Notes under the pieces: model-generated
What the model was told of the DNA's origin: nothing
Database searches by the model: none
What the model saw: the letters and a program-made list of their open reading frames with translations, nothing else
Program-made: the position numbers and the translations under genes
In this document: piece by piece, positions 16,545-28,600 of the stretch
Layout of the letters: the number at the start of each line of letters is the position of its first letter
How positions within the stretch are numbered: the stretch's first letter is position 1
Assembly: GCA_030761205.1 (NCBI GenBank)
Contig: JAULJL010000027.1
Span: 6,763,001-6,827,000, forward strand
Reading direction: 5' to 3'
Length of the DNA stretch: 64,000 nt
Source of the DNA: Fremontodendron californicum
Taxonomy: Eukaryota > Streptophyta > Magnoliopsida > Malvales > Malvaceae

Positions 16545-17830
16545 GCAATTTGCTACCAATGTATTCAAAAGTATGTAAGTTTGGAGTTTCGATGTTGGGG
16601 TGAAAGTGAAACCATCCCAAATGAAGATATTTCAATGTCTTGATCTGATCTCTTGAAAGCCTAAATCTCTCAATCCAATGCATCTAGTTAAGACCAACGA
16701 TTGGAGGGGAGGAAAATGAGAGAGAAAATTGTGAAACCAATCTTTCCTTAACCCTATCTTCCATGGATCGGTAGCCACATAAAAACATTGAAGTTCATCA
16801 AGAGTGAAACCAATCCTCACTAACTCTCACTCGTTTCAATTTCAACACCAATAGATTTTCACAAGCAATTGGGTATTTGGGTTTGTTTTGCATTCTTTTA
16901 AATGCCCATAATAACTAAAAACTCGAAAACTAGGTCTAGGTGATTCATTTATCGATCGATGGTTTCAATTATGTCAAGTAATTATGTCAAGTTTATCGTA
17001 GTTTTGGCACACCTTAACTTTATCAAGGTTTTTGGAGACCATAAAGACGAAGATGTTTCACCTCATGACAGCGACAGAATGAAAAAACTCCTAATTAAGG
17101 GGCAATTCGAAATAAGATATGAAATATCTCTTGATTTGCATGAACATTTGAGAGAGACAACTCTTTGCAACGAAATGAACTTTATGTTATCACGAATTGA
17201 TGCCTGCTCGCTCCAAATCACAACATGTTAGCTTCATTGCAGTAGTTATTGACTCAATTGCAAATATGATCTTAGGCAAATTGTATACCATGTTCTAGTT
17301 TTAACTATGTTATGCCAAGGTTTTCCTCTTTGGTACTCATGCAAAGATGAAGCATTTTGAGGTTGTTGTTTGCTACCATTTCTATCCAAACGATCAAAAC
17401 GGGAGGCGAAATTCACATCAAATTGGTTTAGAACCAAATTAAATATATATATATATATTACCAAAAAAAAAAAAAAAAAGCCCACAACGTGAAATAGGAT
17501 AAATGAATGCTAAGATTCAAATTTTGAACCTACTTAATGCCATCTTTTACGTATAATTGCATGAACTAAACCTGAGTTCAATCAACTTAAATCTTTGTAA
17601 ATCATTATCTGATGCAATTCGTGCAAAGTCTCGAGAGAGATTATCCACAAATTTCATGAAATATTCAGTACTTGTAACCACACTAATTTCTGGCATTTAC
17701 TTTTGAGAGGACAATATTTCTTTTTCATATAAGGTTTGATCGAAATCGTAGACAGGAAGTCAATGTTCTTTTCCATATCCTGGATTAGGGTAGCCTTCAC
17801 TCGTCTAAACTTTTTTTTAATAAAAAAAAA
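16545..17830 (-). pseudogene. F-box/LRR (FBD-type) pseudogene, main part
   Basis: On the minus strand, pieces appear in the order expected for plant F-box/LRR proteins. KATLIQDMEKNIDFLSTI (after the F-box) comes first, then FVDNLSRDFARIASDNDLQRFKL, then LTCCDLERAGINS, FISLQRVV, LRLYGLQNLDKVKV-like words, HFPPLQSLVLTRCIGLRDL, IKTLKYLHLGW and IETPNLHTFEYIGSKLL. They fall in different frames with many stops. The F-box itself is not found upstream, where the sequence becomes a poly-T/AT tract. The gene was already decayed or died after the Copia insertion at 16544. Confidence 0.65.
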
Positions 17831-18898
17831 ATACCATTTATAAATTAAAAGATTATTATTTATTAGTAAGCAATAAAAGGTAATTAAGAAACAAATATTA
17901 AATATTAGTAAATTCATTTTTAATAGGAGTATTTGCTTTCATTATACTATAGAATCTTTGAAGTTGAAAAATCTTTCATCATGTAATTTTTTTAAGAAGA
18001 CAATTCATGAGTTAGTCTTTTACATAGAATTTTTTTAATCAGGTACTTAACTCTATATAAACTAATTATTTTATAATTGGTGTTATACTAATTTAACTAT
18101 TTGTTTGTTTTTAACCAATATGGTTTTGTTGATCTATTTTTTTTTGCTTTATAACAAATTTTCAAAATAAAAATATCAATCAACCGGAATCTTGATTATT
18201 ATTTGTAACAAAACAAGAAATTTAAAAGTGAAAATAAAAATTTCTATAAAAATGTGAAAGTAAAAATGGGTTCGTTTTTAATCAACAATGAAAAAATTAT
18301 GATTTATCTTTTTATCTTTAACTTTTTAAAAGACAAATAAAAGATTGATTTATCAAACAAACTTTAAAGTATTAATCAATCACAACCTTGATCATTATTA
18401 CTTGTAATAATTTTTTTTTGAAAGTGACAACAACATTTCTAAAAAAAGGAAAAATGAAAATATAGCAATGAATTATTAAGGCAAAATAAAAAGAGAAATC
18501 ACCTCATTCACTGTCAATGAAATTTTTAGACTCTCCAAGTGAGATTAGCAGGGAGAAAAGATACCCTTAGGATATATTTTAAAAAATTATTTTTTTAAAA
18601 AAATAAAATATATAATAATTTTATTTGTGAAATTAAAAAATTTCACTGTCAATATATCAAAAACGAACTCAACCAAAATTACTTATATTCTTAGGTTAAT
18701 AAGTTTGTTTCGACTATTGGTCTTACCTCATGGAAATTCGAAATTGTAAATCTGGACAGATTTTACGTAGTAATTTAGGCCCAAAAGAATATGGGCTAAC
18801 CCAAGCTTAAGGGCTTCTTTTTGCCCTTTTCACCTAATTCCGAGACGGGGTCATGCTAGTGTCACGCCTAGCGTTCAAAAGGTAAACAGGGTGTTTCA
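17831..18898. other. AT-rich intergenic DNA
   Basis: No gene or structured element recognised. Confidence 0.4.
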
Positions 18899-18940
18899 AT
18901 CTCACATCGAAAAATAAATGGAAGATCTTGGGTTATATAA
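18899..18940 (+). promoter_or_regulatory. snRNA-promoter-like USE plus TATA pair
   Basis: ATCTCACATCG at 18899-18909 differs by one base from the plant snRNA upstream sequence element RTCCCACATCG. TTATATAA follows at 18933-18940, centre to centre about 33 bp, the spacing known for plant Pol II snRNA genes. The sequence after it does not look like a known U-snRNA, so this may be a chance match, a relic, or the promoter of an unrecognised short RNA. Confidence 0.35.
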
Positions 18941-19088
18941 GTGTGAGCGCTGCACACCTTAATGAGTCAGTTTTATGGGGAGAGGGTAATGATCCGTGAC
19001 ACTAGCTCATGCATGATCCTTCTATAGTATTTCTTATAATTTTGACTGTTTCCTTTCTTTTTCCCTAGTATTATATTATTATTGCAGG

Positions 19089-19250
19089 GTGTATCGTAAC
19101 CTTAACTTGTCAGAAGACGACATTGTATTGGACACCGCCAACTATGACTACTTTGATGAGGAAGAATTTTATGCTATGTTTTTCAGCGACTATGAAGATC
19201 GCCACTCCTTAGAGATAAGGTCTCCAATGGCACGACTCTTCGAGGTGTGA
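19089..19250 (+). CDS. Exon-like acidic ORF of 53 aa, unknown
   Basis: After a ttgcag acceptor-like site ending at 19087, an open frame reads VYRNLNLSEDDIVLD, then TANYDYFDEEEFYAMFFSDYEDRH, and stops at TGA. It has no start codon of its own, is strongly acidic and aromatic, and has balanced codon use unlike the AT-rich flanks. It looks like the last exon of a gene or a captured exon; I do not recognise the family. Confidence 0.3.
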   Translation: MYRNLNLSEDDIVLDTANYDYFDEEEFYAMFFSDYEDRHSLEIRSPMARLFEV

Positions 19251-19404
19251 ATGGCGTACAAGTTTTTCAGCTAGTTATATTTAGGCATTTTCACTACGTC
19301 AAGCTATAAAATGCTTGACGAAGTACATTGAAGGCCCCTGGAGGAATTGCTTTTCTTTTCAATTCTCTTCTATACTTTGAATATGACCAGCTACAAATTG
19401 TATA

Positions 19405-19700
19405 ATAAGAAGAAAAAAAAATGGAGTTGCAAAAGATTATCTGAAGAGTTTATAAATTGCTTTGAAAACGTAGCGAAGGAACTGCAGCATGAAGGATCAA
19501 AGCTGTTTCTAGCAAGTTTTGAGCATTCATTGAGATTGATTGACATTGGGAGTATTTCATTATTGACATACTCAAAAGGAATTCACATTTGGGCAATCAA
19601 TCTCAAGCTCCCTAATCCGATCGATCCAGAAATCGAAGATTCTATATCTTCAGATTTGACCTCAAAGCCTAAACCTCTCCAAATCAAACTCGTTTAATTC
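19405..19700 (-). pseudogene. Second F-box/LRR fragment
   Basis: On the minus strand one frame reads FDLERFRL, stop, GQI, stop, then RELEIDCPNVNSFEYVNNEILPMSINLNECSKLARNSFD. This parallels the ERFRLSRDQIKTLKYLHL and IETPNLHTFEYIGSKLL region of the neighbouring pseudogene. It is a short paralogous piece with two stops, probably from a local duplication of the same F-box family. Confidence 0.55.
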
Positions 19701-19769
19701 AGTGCAGTGTTTGGAGGAGTGGAAATTAGAGAGAAAATTATAAATCCAATCTTTTGGAATGGTAACAGT

Positions 19770-21000
19770 AGATGCATGCATCATGAATGGAAGATTTCAA
19801 ATATCTTTTCATGTTAAAATAAGAGTTTATCTTTGATATACTGATAGTAGAGTTTTTAACTTCACAAATAGGAATAAAAGATTACCATATGTCTTATTTT
19901 TTAAAATTAACATTTTTAGAAAGAAAAAAAAAATACCTGAAGGGATATGTTATGGAGTCTAAAAACTTCAGTGATGGTGAATAGGATAATTTCTCTAAAA
20001 ATAAGGTGTAATTATTGTTTGGAATTTAATTAGTGTAATTTTTACTAGTAATTTTTTTCAAGTTTTGGGTTTGCTCTGAATTACTAAGCAACTCGTTTTT
20101 TGTTTGATGATGTTTTCCATGTTAGACAGGTTTTAATTTCTATATAATTTCGTGTTTAATTTCAATTTTCAGCATGCAAAATCCATGTTTTAAGTATGTT
20201 ATGTCTTGATAAATATTTTTTATATAATCTCATGCCTGTATAGCTAATTTCCATTTTTTGTATCAAATAAAAATTTTCTATTTTCAGCACAAAAAAAAAA
20301 TATGAATATGATATGATTCACTCTGTTAAATGTACTTCTCAATATTAAAGGTTATAACCAACCTTACTTTTAATTTCATTTATATTACCTTTTGTTATTG
20401 TACTTATTATTTGCAACAACTAGGATTTGTTCTTTAATTGTTGGTTGTGCTTTGCATTGCTATTAAAGCAATCTTTTTTTGTGATGTTTTCCATGTTAGA
20501 TAAATTTTCAATCAAATATCTCGTGTTTAATTTCTGGTTTCGGCATGCAAGTTAAAAATCCTGTTTAAAATATATGATTCATTCAATTAAAAATGTACCG
20601 ATATTAAAGAATTACCAAAATGTACTGATATTAAAGAAGTACCGATATTAAAGAATTACAAAAAAAAAAAAAAAACTTTTAATTTGTCTTTTGTTATGCT
20701 TAATAATTAAAACCCAAGTCAAATCCAACCGTGATGGACTCACAAATAAAAAGAGAACAACTCTAATCGACAGCCTGAAAGCCCAAGTCAAATCCAGCCG
20801 TGATGGACACAAATAAAAAGAGAACGACTCTAATCATTATCGACTGCACAAAATTTCAAATATAAATGTCACGTTTTTATCTTCCAACGGTTTTTATTCT
20901 CTTGAAGTATTATTTTTTCTTTTTTTTTGAATATTTGCTAATTTAAATATCGGAGCATGTTAAAAATCCAAACTCCGGAGCTCATTTTATTATTTACTCT
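19770..21000. other. AT-rich intergenic DNA with small repeats
   Basis: A block of about 95 bp (gatgttttccatgttaga ... tcgtgtttaattt ... agcatgcaa) occurs at about 20105-20190 and again, diverged, at about 20480-20565. The words gtaccgatattaaagaatta recur at 20596-20660. No gene seen. Confidence 0.45.
20713..20845. repeat. Two-copy tandem repeat, 69-bp period
   Basis: cccaagtcaaatccaaccgt ... aaaaagagaacaactctaat is repeated from 20782 with a few changes. Confidence 0.75.
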
Positions 21001-21004
21001 TCTC

Positions 21005-21960
21005 TGCATATCCTTTTTGCTACCAAACATACCTTTTTCTTACTACCTGTTGATGTCTTTTTATGTCGCGATGGTGTTCCTGAAATCCCTGGTGGTTTGA
21101 GATCCTGAGAAGGAGAAAGAATAGGTCAGGGGGCACCAGAAGTTGAGCTCCAGGACGCGCTCTGATGGTTAAGTTAGTGTTTGGAGGAGAAGGTAAATGT
21201 ATGCTATAGAGAGAATGAGTGGATAGTCTTACCAGAGATGGGGGGAGAGAGCTTAGCCTTTGAATAGCCTTGAGGGGAGCCATTTATAGGGGAGGTTGGT
21301 CGAGCAGGTGCTCGTCCAACTAGTTACACGTGCCCGACTCTGGTAGGTTGTTTGGTGCAAGCGACCTTGGGAGGACTTGTCGAGGAGACGACTGCATTTA
21401 ATGTCTGTCGTCTGCAGACTGTAGCATTTAATGTCTCGCACTGCCCTAGGTGGGCGCCGAGGTGACCAGGGATGTGACCTTTGGGAAGAAGGGGGATGGC
21501 CACGTGTCCCTTGCCTCTGCTCATGATGCCTGCTGGGCTTGTATGGTCGGGCTGTTCATCTGGGCCTTGTGCTTGTCGGACTGGGCCTGTTCTTGGTAGG
21601 CCGAGTGGGTTCAACAATTGCCTTCCAGGCGAGGTGGAGGTTATAAAGTTGCCGATGGCGAGCCTTCGGATAAGAGGTTTTTTGTGTTGCACGGGTTGTT
21701 TTGTGATGTCGAGGAGCGGCAGGTTTCAGCAAAAAAAAATTAGGATTTTCTGGCTAAGGTGGGTGTGGCGACCTTGTTTTCTTATAGAGGGGGGTGGAGT
21801 TGGGCGAGGAGATGCTCTGCATTTGCTGCTACCGTTTGGTTGGTACAAAGTGACGTTTGATGTGCCTGCCTCTTAATGACAGCCTTAAAAGCTGAGCGGG
21901 CTGTTCCAGAATTGACACGTGTCGAACGTTGTGCGGTCCGTTTGGCGGCCATCGAGGTCC
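21005..21960 (-). repeat. Probable 3' LTR/terminal region of the Tat-like element (borders not fixed)
   Basis: A minus-strand TATA box (CCTATAAAT, plus coordinates 21281-21289) lies in GC-richer sequence that stops sharply at about 21000, where AT-rich DNA begins. This fits an LTR with a minus-strand promoter. No second LTR copy is inside the window, so the ends cannot be defined. Confidence 0.4.
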
Positions 21961-21969
21961 CTTTTTGGC

Positions 21970-21977
21970 TATAAATA
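21970..21977 (+). promoter_or_regulatory. TATA box for the antisense ORF
   Basis: TATAAATA followed by GGGG lies about 230 bp before the ATG of the antisense ORF and points in its direction, opposite to gag-pol. This suggests a dedicated plus-strand promoter inside the element. Confidence 0.55.
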
Positions 21978-22206
21978 GGGGTGCCTGGATCGGTTTCCTC
22001 TATTGGTTATCGTTTTGCTTGTCGAAGTGCTGCCTGTTTTGCTGCCGAAAGTCCGATCTGCTTGCATTGTTCTCCATTCTGGTGGTGGATTGCTCTGTTC
22101 TGCTCGTTCGTCGATTTCGAAGAGTTTGTTTCGTGTCTCGAGAGATACTTTCGAAGCTTCTTTTATCTTTTTGTTTGATTTTTTGCTGTTTGTGGTGGTT
22201 GCTGGG

Positions 22207-24850
22207 ATGGGTTCGAGTGATAGCATCGGTTCCGATGCACTAGAGAGGATGGAGGGTCTGTCTTACGCCTGTGGTCGGAGCATTGACGAGGTGTATGCTG
22301 ACCTGGACCATGAAATAGAGGAAGGGGCTAGGGTGGCTGCTGGTTCTGGGGCTGGGACTGGTGGTGGAGCTGTTGGTGGTGGTGCCTCGGAGGTAGACCA
22401 AACGTCTTCTGGGGAGAGTGAGGAAAGTGGGGAGGTTGAGGGGGTTGCTGGCGTCCAGTTTTGTGATAATATCTACTGCATTATGACTGACGAGTAGGTT
22501 GGCGCCTTGATGCTGACCTGTGGTATCTTCATCCCCAATTACCGCTATGACTTCTATGTGCCCGAAGTGGGGTGGCGTCCTTGTCAGTTCATGCGAGGTG
22601 GGAAAGACGTGATCTTCTTCGAGCATATGTTCAAGGAGGGGTTCCACCTGTCGCTGCACCCTTTCTTCGCCACTTGCCTCGAAGGGCTTGGTATCGATTA
22701 TTACGTCGAGGTTTTGATGGGCCTTATTGAGCCTAAGAAGAAGAAAAAGCGTAAGAAGAAGGACACCTTTCCTCGCCATGGGGATGCTTTCTCGGGAAAG
22801 GCAAGTGCTGCCTCTCCTGGCGATGTGGTTCTGAAGAAGTGGTTGGCATCGACGAAGGTAATGGCCCTGGATCGTCCAGCCATACGCTTGCTTTGGTGCC
22901 TTGGGTTCCTGAACCTATCCCCCTCGCTTCAAACCCCGCTGTGATAGAACTGCCACCCTCTCCCAGTTCGCCTGAGAACGAAGGCGGTGATGGTGTAAGG
23001 GCTAGACAAAGGCCAATTGAAGTTATTGTTGTGGCTGATGACAGTGATGAGAGGATGGAGTTCGGCGTGGGGGACTCCACGAGCTCTGATAGTTCTGATA
23101 GCTCTGTTGATGGAGATGGTGTTTGGCGTGGTAGTTCTACTATGACGGAATTATTTTTAGACCTTTGGCGAGCTGGTATATTTGGTATGCTTTCTTTGTA
23201 GACTCTTTGGTGAGTTCTCATCTTGATCATTGTCTTTTGTGCAGGGATGTCAAACGGTGCCATTGCTGAGAGGATTCGCCAAGCGGCGAAAAAAAATAAA
23301 GCCCCGTGTTTGAGCACGGGGTCTATGGTGTCACTTGCCAAGGATCCTTCTACCAAAAAGCATAAGCGGGACAATCTGCCCGCTAAACCTTCTTCTAAGA
23401 AAACGAGGGTCGTCGAGGACCCAACAAAACAGAAGTCTGTCCCTTTCGTGTCTGCGAAGCAAGCGGGCCATGGCGTGGGCACGCAGAAGACGGGTCAAGA
23501 CTCCCAACAACCATTATCTAGGACGAGGACAGAGGTCACCCCGACCAATGTGGCTCCTCCATCTAAAAAGACCTCGGATCCTCCTCGAGGTGGTAAAACT
23601 CTGCCCCTTATACCAGCCTCGCCAGGTAAGGATGGACCTTCTTTTACCCGTGACGATGGCATAGGACACTCTGCGCGTTCTTCACCTTCGCCACAAGTGG
23701 GCGAACTCCGTGATGCACGCCAAGGGTCTCACTCATCTTTCGAGTACCATAGTCGTATGCCCGTCAGGTCTTGCTTGGCGATGTCGATTCGTGCGTCAGC
23801 TGGGCTCGCAATCATCTTCCCTTCTAGGAAGTGAAAAATATTGAAAACTACGGTCTCCGCTCTGTGCAGCCCGGGGTCATTTCGCATATGGTATAAGTGA
23901 GTGTCATTCTTCAAACTCCTTAGTGAGTTAGCGTTGGCTATTCTTTCTGACGTGATTTGCTATTTTTTTTAGAATTTGGCTGCAATCGTGGCCATATATA
24001 ACCAGGTTGGGGAAGCGAACGCCTGACTTCGTGACGTGGAGGCAGATCTTCAGCTCAAAGCCTCCCGCGCGAAGGAGCTGGAGGTCCTTCTGAAGGCTGA
24101 GAAGACTTTCACTAAGGCCGCTGAGGACAAGTCGGCCTCTATCGAGAAGTCCTACCTGGCCAAGGTGGCGGAGTCCGAGAAGTAGGTTGCGCTGTTGCGT
24201 GGGAAGCTCACAATATTGGAGGACAGCGTTAAGGCCAGGGAGTCAGAGATTCAACGTCTGAAGCAAGATTTGGCTGCTAAGGATAAGGAGATGGAGGCTG
24301 CTGTGTCCAAAGCTGTAGAGGCTGCCACTACTGAGGCTGTGGTTAAAGCTGTGGAGGCTGAGAGGAAAAAGTATGCCCTAGAGCTGAAGAAAGCCTTAGA
24401 GACCAAAGAGGGTGAAGTGATCGATGTGACCCTTGGTATGGTGAAGGAATTTCAGGCGACCACCCTTACAGGGGTCCAGCTGTTTCATGGGCCCCTTGAC
24501 TGTAGGGGGATTGACTTTGGGGCCATTGAGAATCCCCCTACGGGTTTTGACCCTCTGTGCCCCGAGATGCCCTCGTTGGAAGACTTGAGGGCGGTTTATG
24601 GCATTGCTTCAGGGTCCGACGTTCCTGCTATGCCATAGGTTGGGGGCGTCCTCTCTCTTCAGCAGGAGAAACTTCTATCCCTCGCTGCTAGAGAAGAGCT
24701 ACCGCATCCTACTACAAGCACTGAAGAGGTGCGTGCAGCTGATGCCCTTATTGTGGATCCTCTATAGAACGGTGAAGTTAGGGACCTAACTGTAGCAGCT
24801 GCGGGGGATTCTGTAACTGGGTTGGGTAGTGGTCCTGTAGTCGAGGACAT
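22207..24850 (+). pseudogene. Antisense additional ORF of the Tat-like element (gypsy-type transposase-like domain plus coiled coil), decayed
   Basis: The plus strand, opposite to pol, encodes MGSSDSIGSDALERMEG and so on. After an in-frame TAG (22495-22497) comes IFIPNYRYDFYVPEVGW ... HMFKEGFHLSLHPFFATCLEGLGI, which resembles the plant 'putative gypsy-type transposase' domain found in such extra ORFs. A Lys-rich stretch follows, then an apparent intron (donor near 22858, acceptor at 23245), a Ser/Lys/Pro-rich exon from 23246, another intron, and an Ala/Lys/Glu coiled coil from about 23972. Further stops are at 24024 (TGA), 24183, 24636 and 24765 (TAG). The C-terminal part reads VGGVLSLQQEKLLSLAAREE. 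Every one of these stops could come from CAG or CGA by C-to-T change. The normal role of these proteins is unknown. Confidence 0.65.
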
Positions 24851-24859
24851 TGTACATAT

Positions 24860-25130
24860 TAACTATAAATTTGTAATCTTTCTTTCATCAATGAATAACT
24901 TGTTTGGTTTTCGTTCATTTGCCTCATTTGTGCATATTGCTTGGTTTGCCTTTGTTGTTTGTCTTGGAATTTGCTTTTGTGAATATTGCTGACATGTTGG
25001 TAGCCTATTGGGCTTGTTGTAGGTTGCTACCTTGGCTGATTTTTTGTGTGAGAGCGAGGATTGGATGGAGGCAAGAGGTCGTGCTGCATCTATATTGTTC
25101 ATGGACAGCTGGATGTAGGAGCTAATTAGA
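24860..25130. other. Spacer between antisense ORF and tandem array
   Basis: No coding or structural feature recognised. Confidence 0.4.
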
Positions 25131-25605
25131 GGCCTTGGACGTGCAGCATAGCGTCTTATTACGAGCGCACATGGTGGACACGATTGTGGATGGGCCAGTT
25201 AGAGGTCATTGGGCATGCAACATGGCGTCTTATTGCGAGCGCACATGGTGGACGCGACTGTGAATGGGCCAGTCAGAGACCGTTGGACGTGCAGCATGGC
25301 GTTTTATTGCGAGCGCACATGGTGGACGTGACTGTGGATGGGCCAGTTTGAGGCCGTTGGGTGTGCAACATGGCGTCTTATTGCGAGCGCACATGGTGGA
25401 CGCGACTATGGATGGGCCAGTTAGAGGCCGTTGGGCGTGTATCATGGCGTCTTATTGCGAGCGCGCATGGTGGACGTGATGATGGATGGGCCAGTTAGAG
25501 GCCGTTAGGCGTGCAGCATGGCATTTTATTGCGAGCGCACATGGTGGATGCGACTGTGGATGGGCCAGTTAGAGGCCGTTGGATGTGCAGCATATGTTTG
25601 TTACT
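25130..25605. repeat. 74-bp tandem repeat array of the Tat-like element
   Basis: The word gcgcacatggtgga recurs at 25165, 25239, 25313, 25387, 25461 (one base changed) and 25535, always 74 bp apart, giving a little over six units. Arrays between pol and the 3' LTR are typical of Tat-lineage elements. Confidence 0.93.
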
Positions 25606-25671
25606 ATTTTTCCTGCAAAAGGCAAGTCGTCTTATTTTTCTTATAGAGGAAAATACAACTTGTGAATAAGA

Positions 25672-28600
25672 TTATAGGAAATATTTTTTCAAGTGGATTG
25701 CGTTCCATGTCCTTGGTACGGGGCTTCCATCCATTCGCTCTAGGGCGTAGGCTCCAAAGCCGATCTTCTTTGTTACTTTGTAAGGGCCTTCCCAGTTCGG
25801 GGCCATCTTTCCCTGTTCACTCGTGGGCCTTCTGAGGACGAGATCGCCTACTTGGAATTGTCTGCCTTTGACCTTCGAGTTATAGTATTGGGCGACCTGA
25901 TGTGATCTGCCTGCTTGTCTGACCTGTGCCCAGTCTCTGGTTTCTTCCAGGAGATCCAAATTTCTTCTAAGTGCTTCTTCGTTGGCAGCAGAGTCGTAGT
26001 GGGCTGTTCTCAAAGAATTGATGCCTATTTCGGCTAGTATTACAGCCTCTATTCCATACATCAGGTTGAAGGGGATCTCGCCCGTGCCAGAGTGGGACAT
26101 GGTTCTGATAGCCTGGAGTATTCCTGACATTTCTTCTAGCCATGCCCCCTTGGCATCGTCGAGCTTATTTTACAAGCCTTGGAGGATTTTCTTGTTCATC
26201 GCCTCCACCTGTCCATTTGTTTAGGGATGCTTGACCGAGCTATCTGTAAGCAAGATTTTGAAGTTTTCACAAAAAAGTTTCAACTTGTCTCCTTGGAACT
26301 GTGCACTATTATCCGCCACGATGGTGTTGGGGACCCCATATCTACATACCATGGATTTTCAGACAAAATTCTCGATTACCCTTTCCGTGATGATCGCCAC
26401 AGCCTCTGCTTCTACCCATTTGGTAATGTATTCGCAGGATACAACCACGAACTTCTTTTGCCCTATTGCGATTAGGAAAGGTCTGAGGATGTCAATCCCC
26501 CACATTGCGAAAAGCCATAGGCTTGACAATTTATTGAGCAATTTTGCTGGTTGCCTTGGAACAGTGGCGAACTTTTGGCACTTGTCGCACTTTTTTACCA
26601 TTTCTGTGGCGTTCTTCTTCATTGTCGGCCAGTAAAAACCCTGTCTAAGTGCTTTCTGTGCCAAAGACCTGCCCCCATATGATTTCCACATACCCCTTCG
26701 TGGATCTCTCGGAGGACGTATTCAGCTTCTGCGGGCTCTAGGCATCTCAACAAAGGTTCGCTGAATGACTTCCTGTAAAGGGTTTCTCCTATTATGATGT
26801 ATCTGGCAGCTCTTCTTCTTAGCCTGAGTTGCTCTTTGGGATCGGCGGGCAGGGTCCCGTTTGTGAGGAAGTCTATGATGCTTGTTGACCAACTCTGTTT
26901 ATTAGTTATTGGGAAGATCTCTTCGCCTTCTTGATGGCTTGGCAGAGGACGGTGTTCGAGAAGGATCTTTCTTCTTTGTCTTATTTCGATGGCGGAGGCG
27001 AGCTTGGACAAAGAGTCTGCTCTGACATTTTCTTCTCTGGCGATCTGCTGGATTATCAGCTGGCTGAAACACCGCTTTAGGTCCATCACCTTTTTGTGAT
27101 ACTTTATCAAGGCGGGCTTCCTTACTTTGCACTCCTCATTTACTTGTTTTGCCACTAGTTGGGAATCGGTAGACACAGATAAACTTACGACCCCAAGCTT
27201 GAAGGTCAACTCGAGCTCTGCCAGGAGAGCTTCATATTTCGCTGCATTGTTCGAGGCAGCGAAATCGAAAGACAAACCGTACTGCCATTCACTTCTATGA
27301 GGATCAATTAGCAGGATTCCAGCCCCCGATCCCTCTTTTCCTAAGGATCCATCCACGTACAAGGTCCACGTGCCGGTTGGGGCGGCTTCCCGCCGCTGGG
27401 GTTGTTGTATCAAAGTTAGTTCTGGGGGTAGTGACTGTGTCGCCTCGTCGGAGTTTGGTTGTGGCTCTTCGCGATAGTGGATTGGTGCCATGATAGCGTT
27501 GTCAAAAGAGCACTCAACTATGAAGTCCGCCAAAGCCTGGGCCTTGATGGCCTTCCTTGGCTTATACTCTAAACCAAACTCACTGAGTTCAACACTCCAT
27601 TTGGCCATTCTGCCCACCGTGTCTAGTTTTTGCAAAACCTCCCTTAGTGGTTGATCCATTAGCACCGTGATGGGATAAGCCTGGAAATACTGCCTCAGAC
27701 GTCTGGCGGCTACTATCAGGGCGTAGATGGTTTTTCCCAGCCGAGTGTAATTAATTTCTCCATTCTACAGGGCTCGACTGACATAATAGACTGGTGTTTA
27801 GCGGTCTTCTTTCTCTTTAAGGAGTACGGCTACTATGGCTTCGTCTGAAGCTGCCAAGTAGATATACAGCTGGTCTCCTAATAACGGGCTAGTGAGTAGG
27901 GGAGACGAGCACAAGTATTTCTTTAGTTCCTCAAAGACCTTTTGGCAACCCTCGGTCCATTGATACCTGGAGGCTCCCCTGAGCACTTTGACGAAAGGTA
28001 AGCACTTGTCAGCGAGCTTGGAAACGAACCTATTGAGGGCGACCACTCTGCGAGTAAGTCTTTGCATTTCTTTAGTGTTTCTTGGTGGGCACATGCCTAA
28101 GATTGCCTGGATTTTTTCTGGATTTACTTCTATTCCTCTGTCGGAGACCATAAAATCGAGGAACTTCCCTGCTTCTACTGCGAATGCGTATTTTTTTGGA
28201 TTCAACCTCATGTTGTATTTCCTGATGATACTGAAAGTTTCTTCCAGATCCCTGACGTGTTGGTCTAGTGAGGGACTTTTGACCAGCATGTCATCTACGT
28301 ATACTTCCATACTCCGCCCAATTTGATCTTTGAAAAGTCTGTTTACCAATCTTTGGTAGGTGGCTCCTGCGTTCTTTAGCCCAAAGGGCATGACTTGGTA
28401 GCAGAATAGACCTTCCTCCGTCACAAAGGACATCTTATTTTGGTCTGCAGGATTCATTTTTATCTTGTTGTAGCCGGAGAAAGCATCCATAAAACTTAGG
28501 TATTTGTAACCTGCCGAGGAGTCGACCAATCGATCTATGGCTGGTAGGGGGAAGCTGTCTTTAGGGCAGGCCTTATTCAGATCTGTGAAGTCAACACACA

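Noticed and set aside
22733..23482. Minus-strand 249-aa open frame opposite the antisense ORF
   Set aside because: Low-complexity Ser/Pro/Thr-rich shadow of the plus-strand exon and intron.
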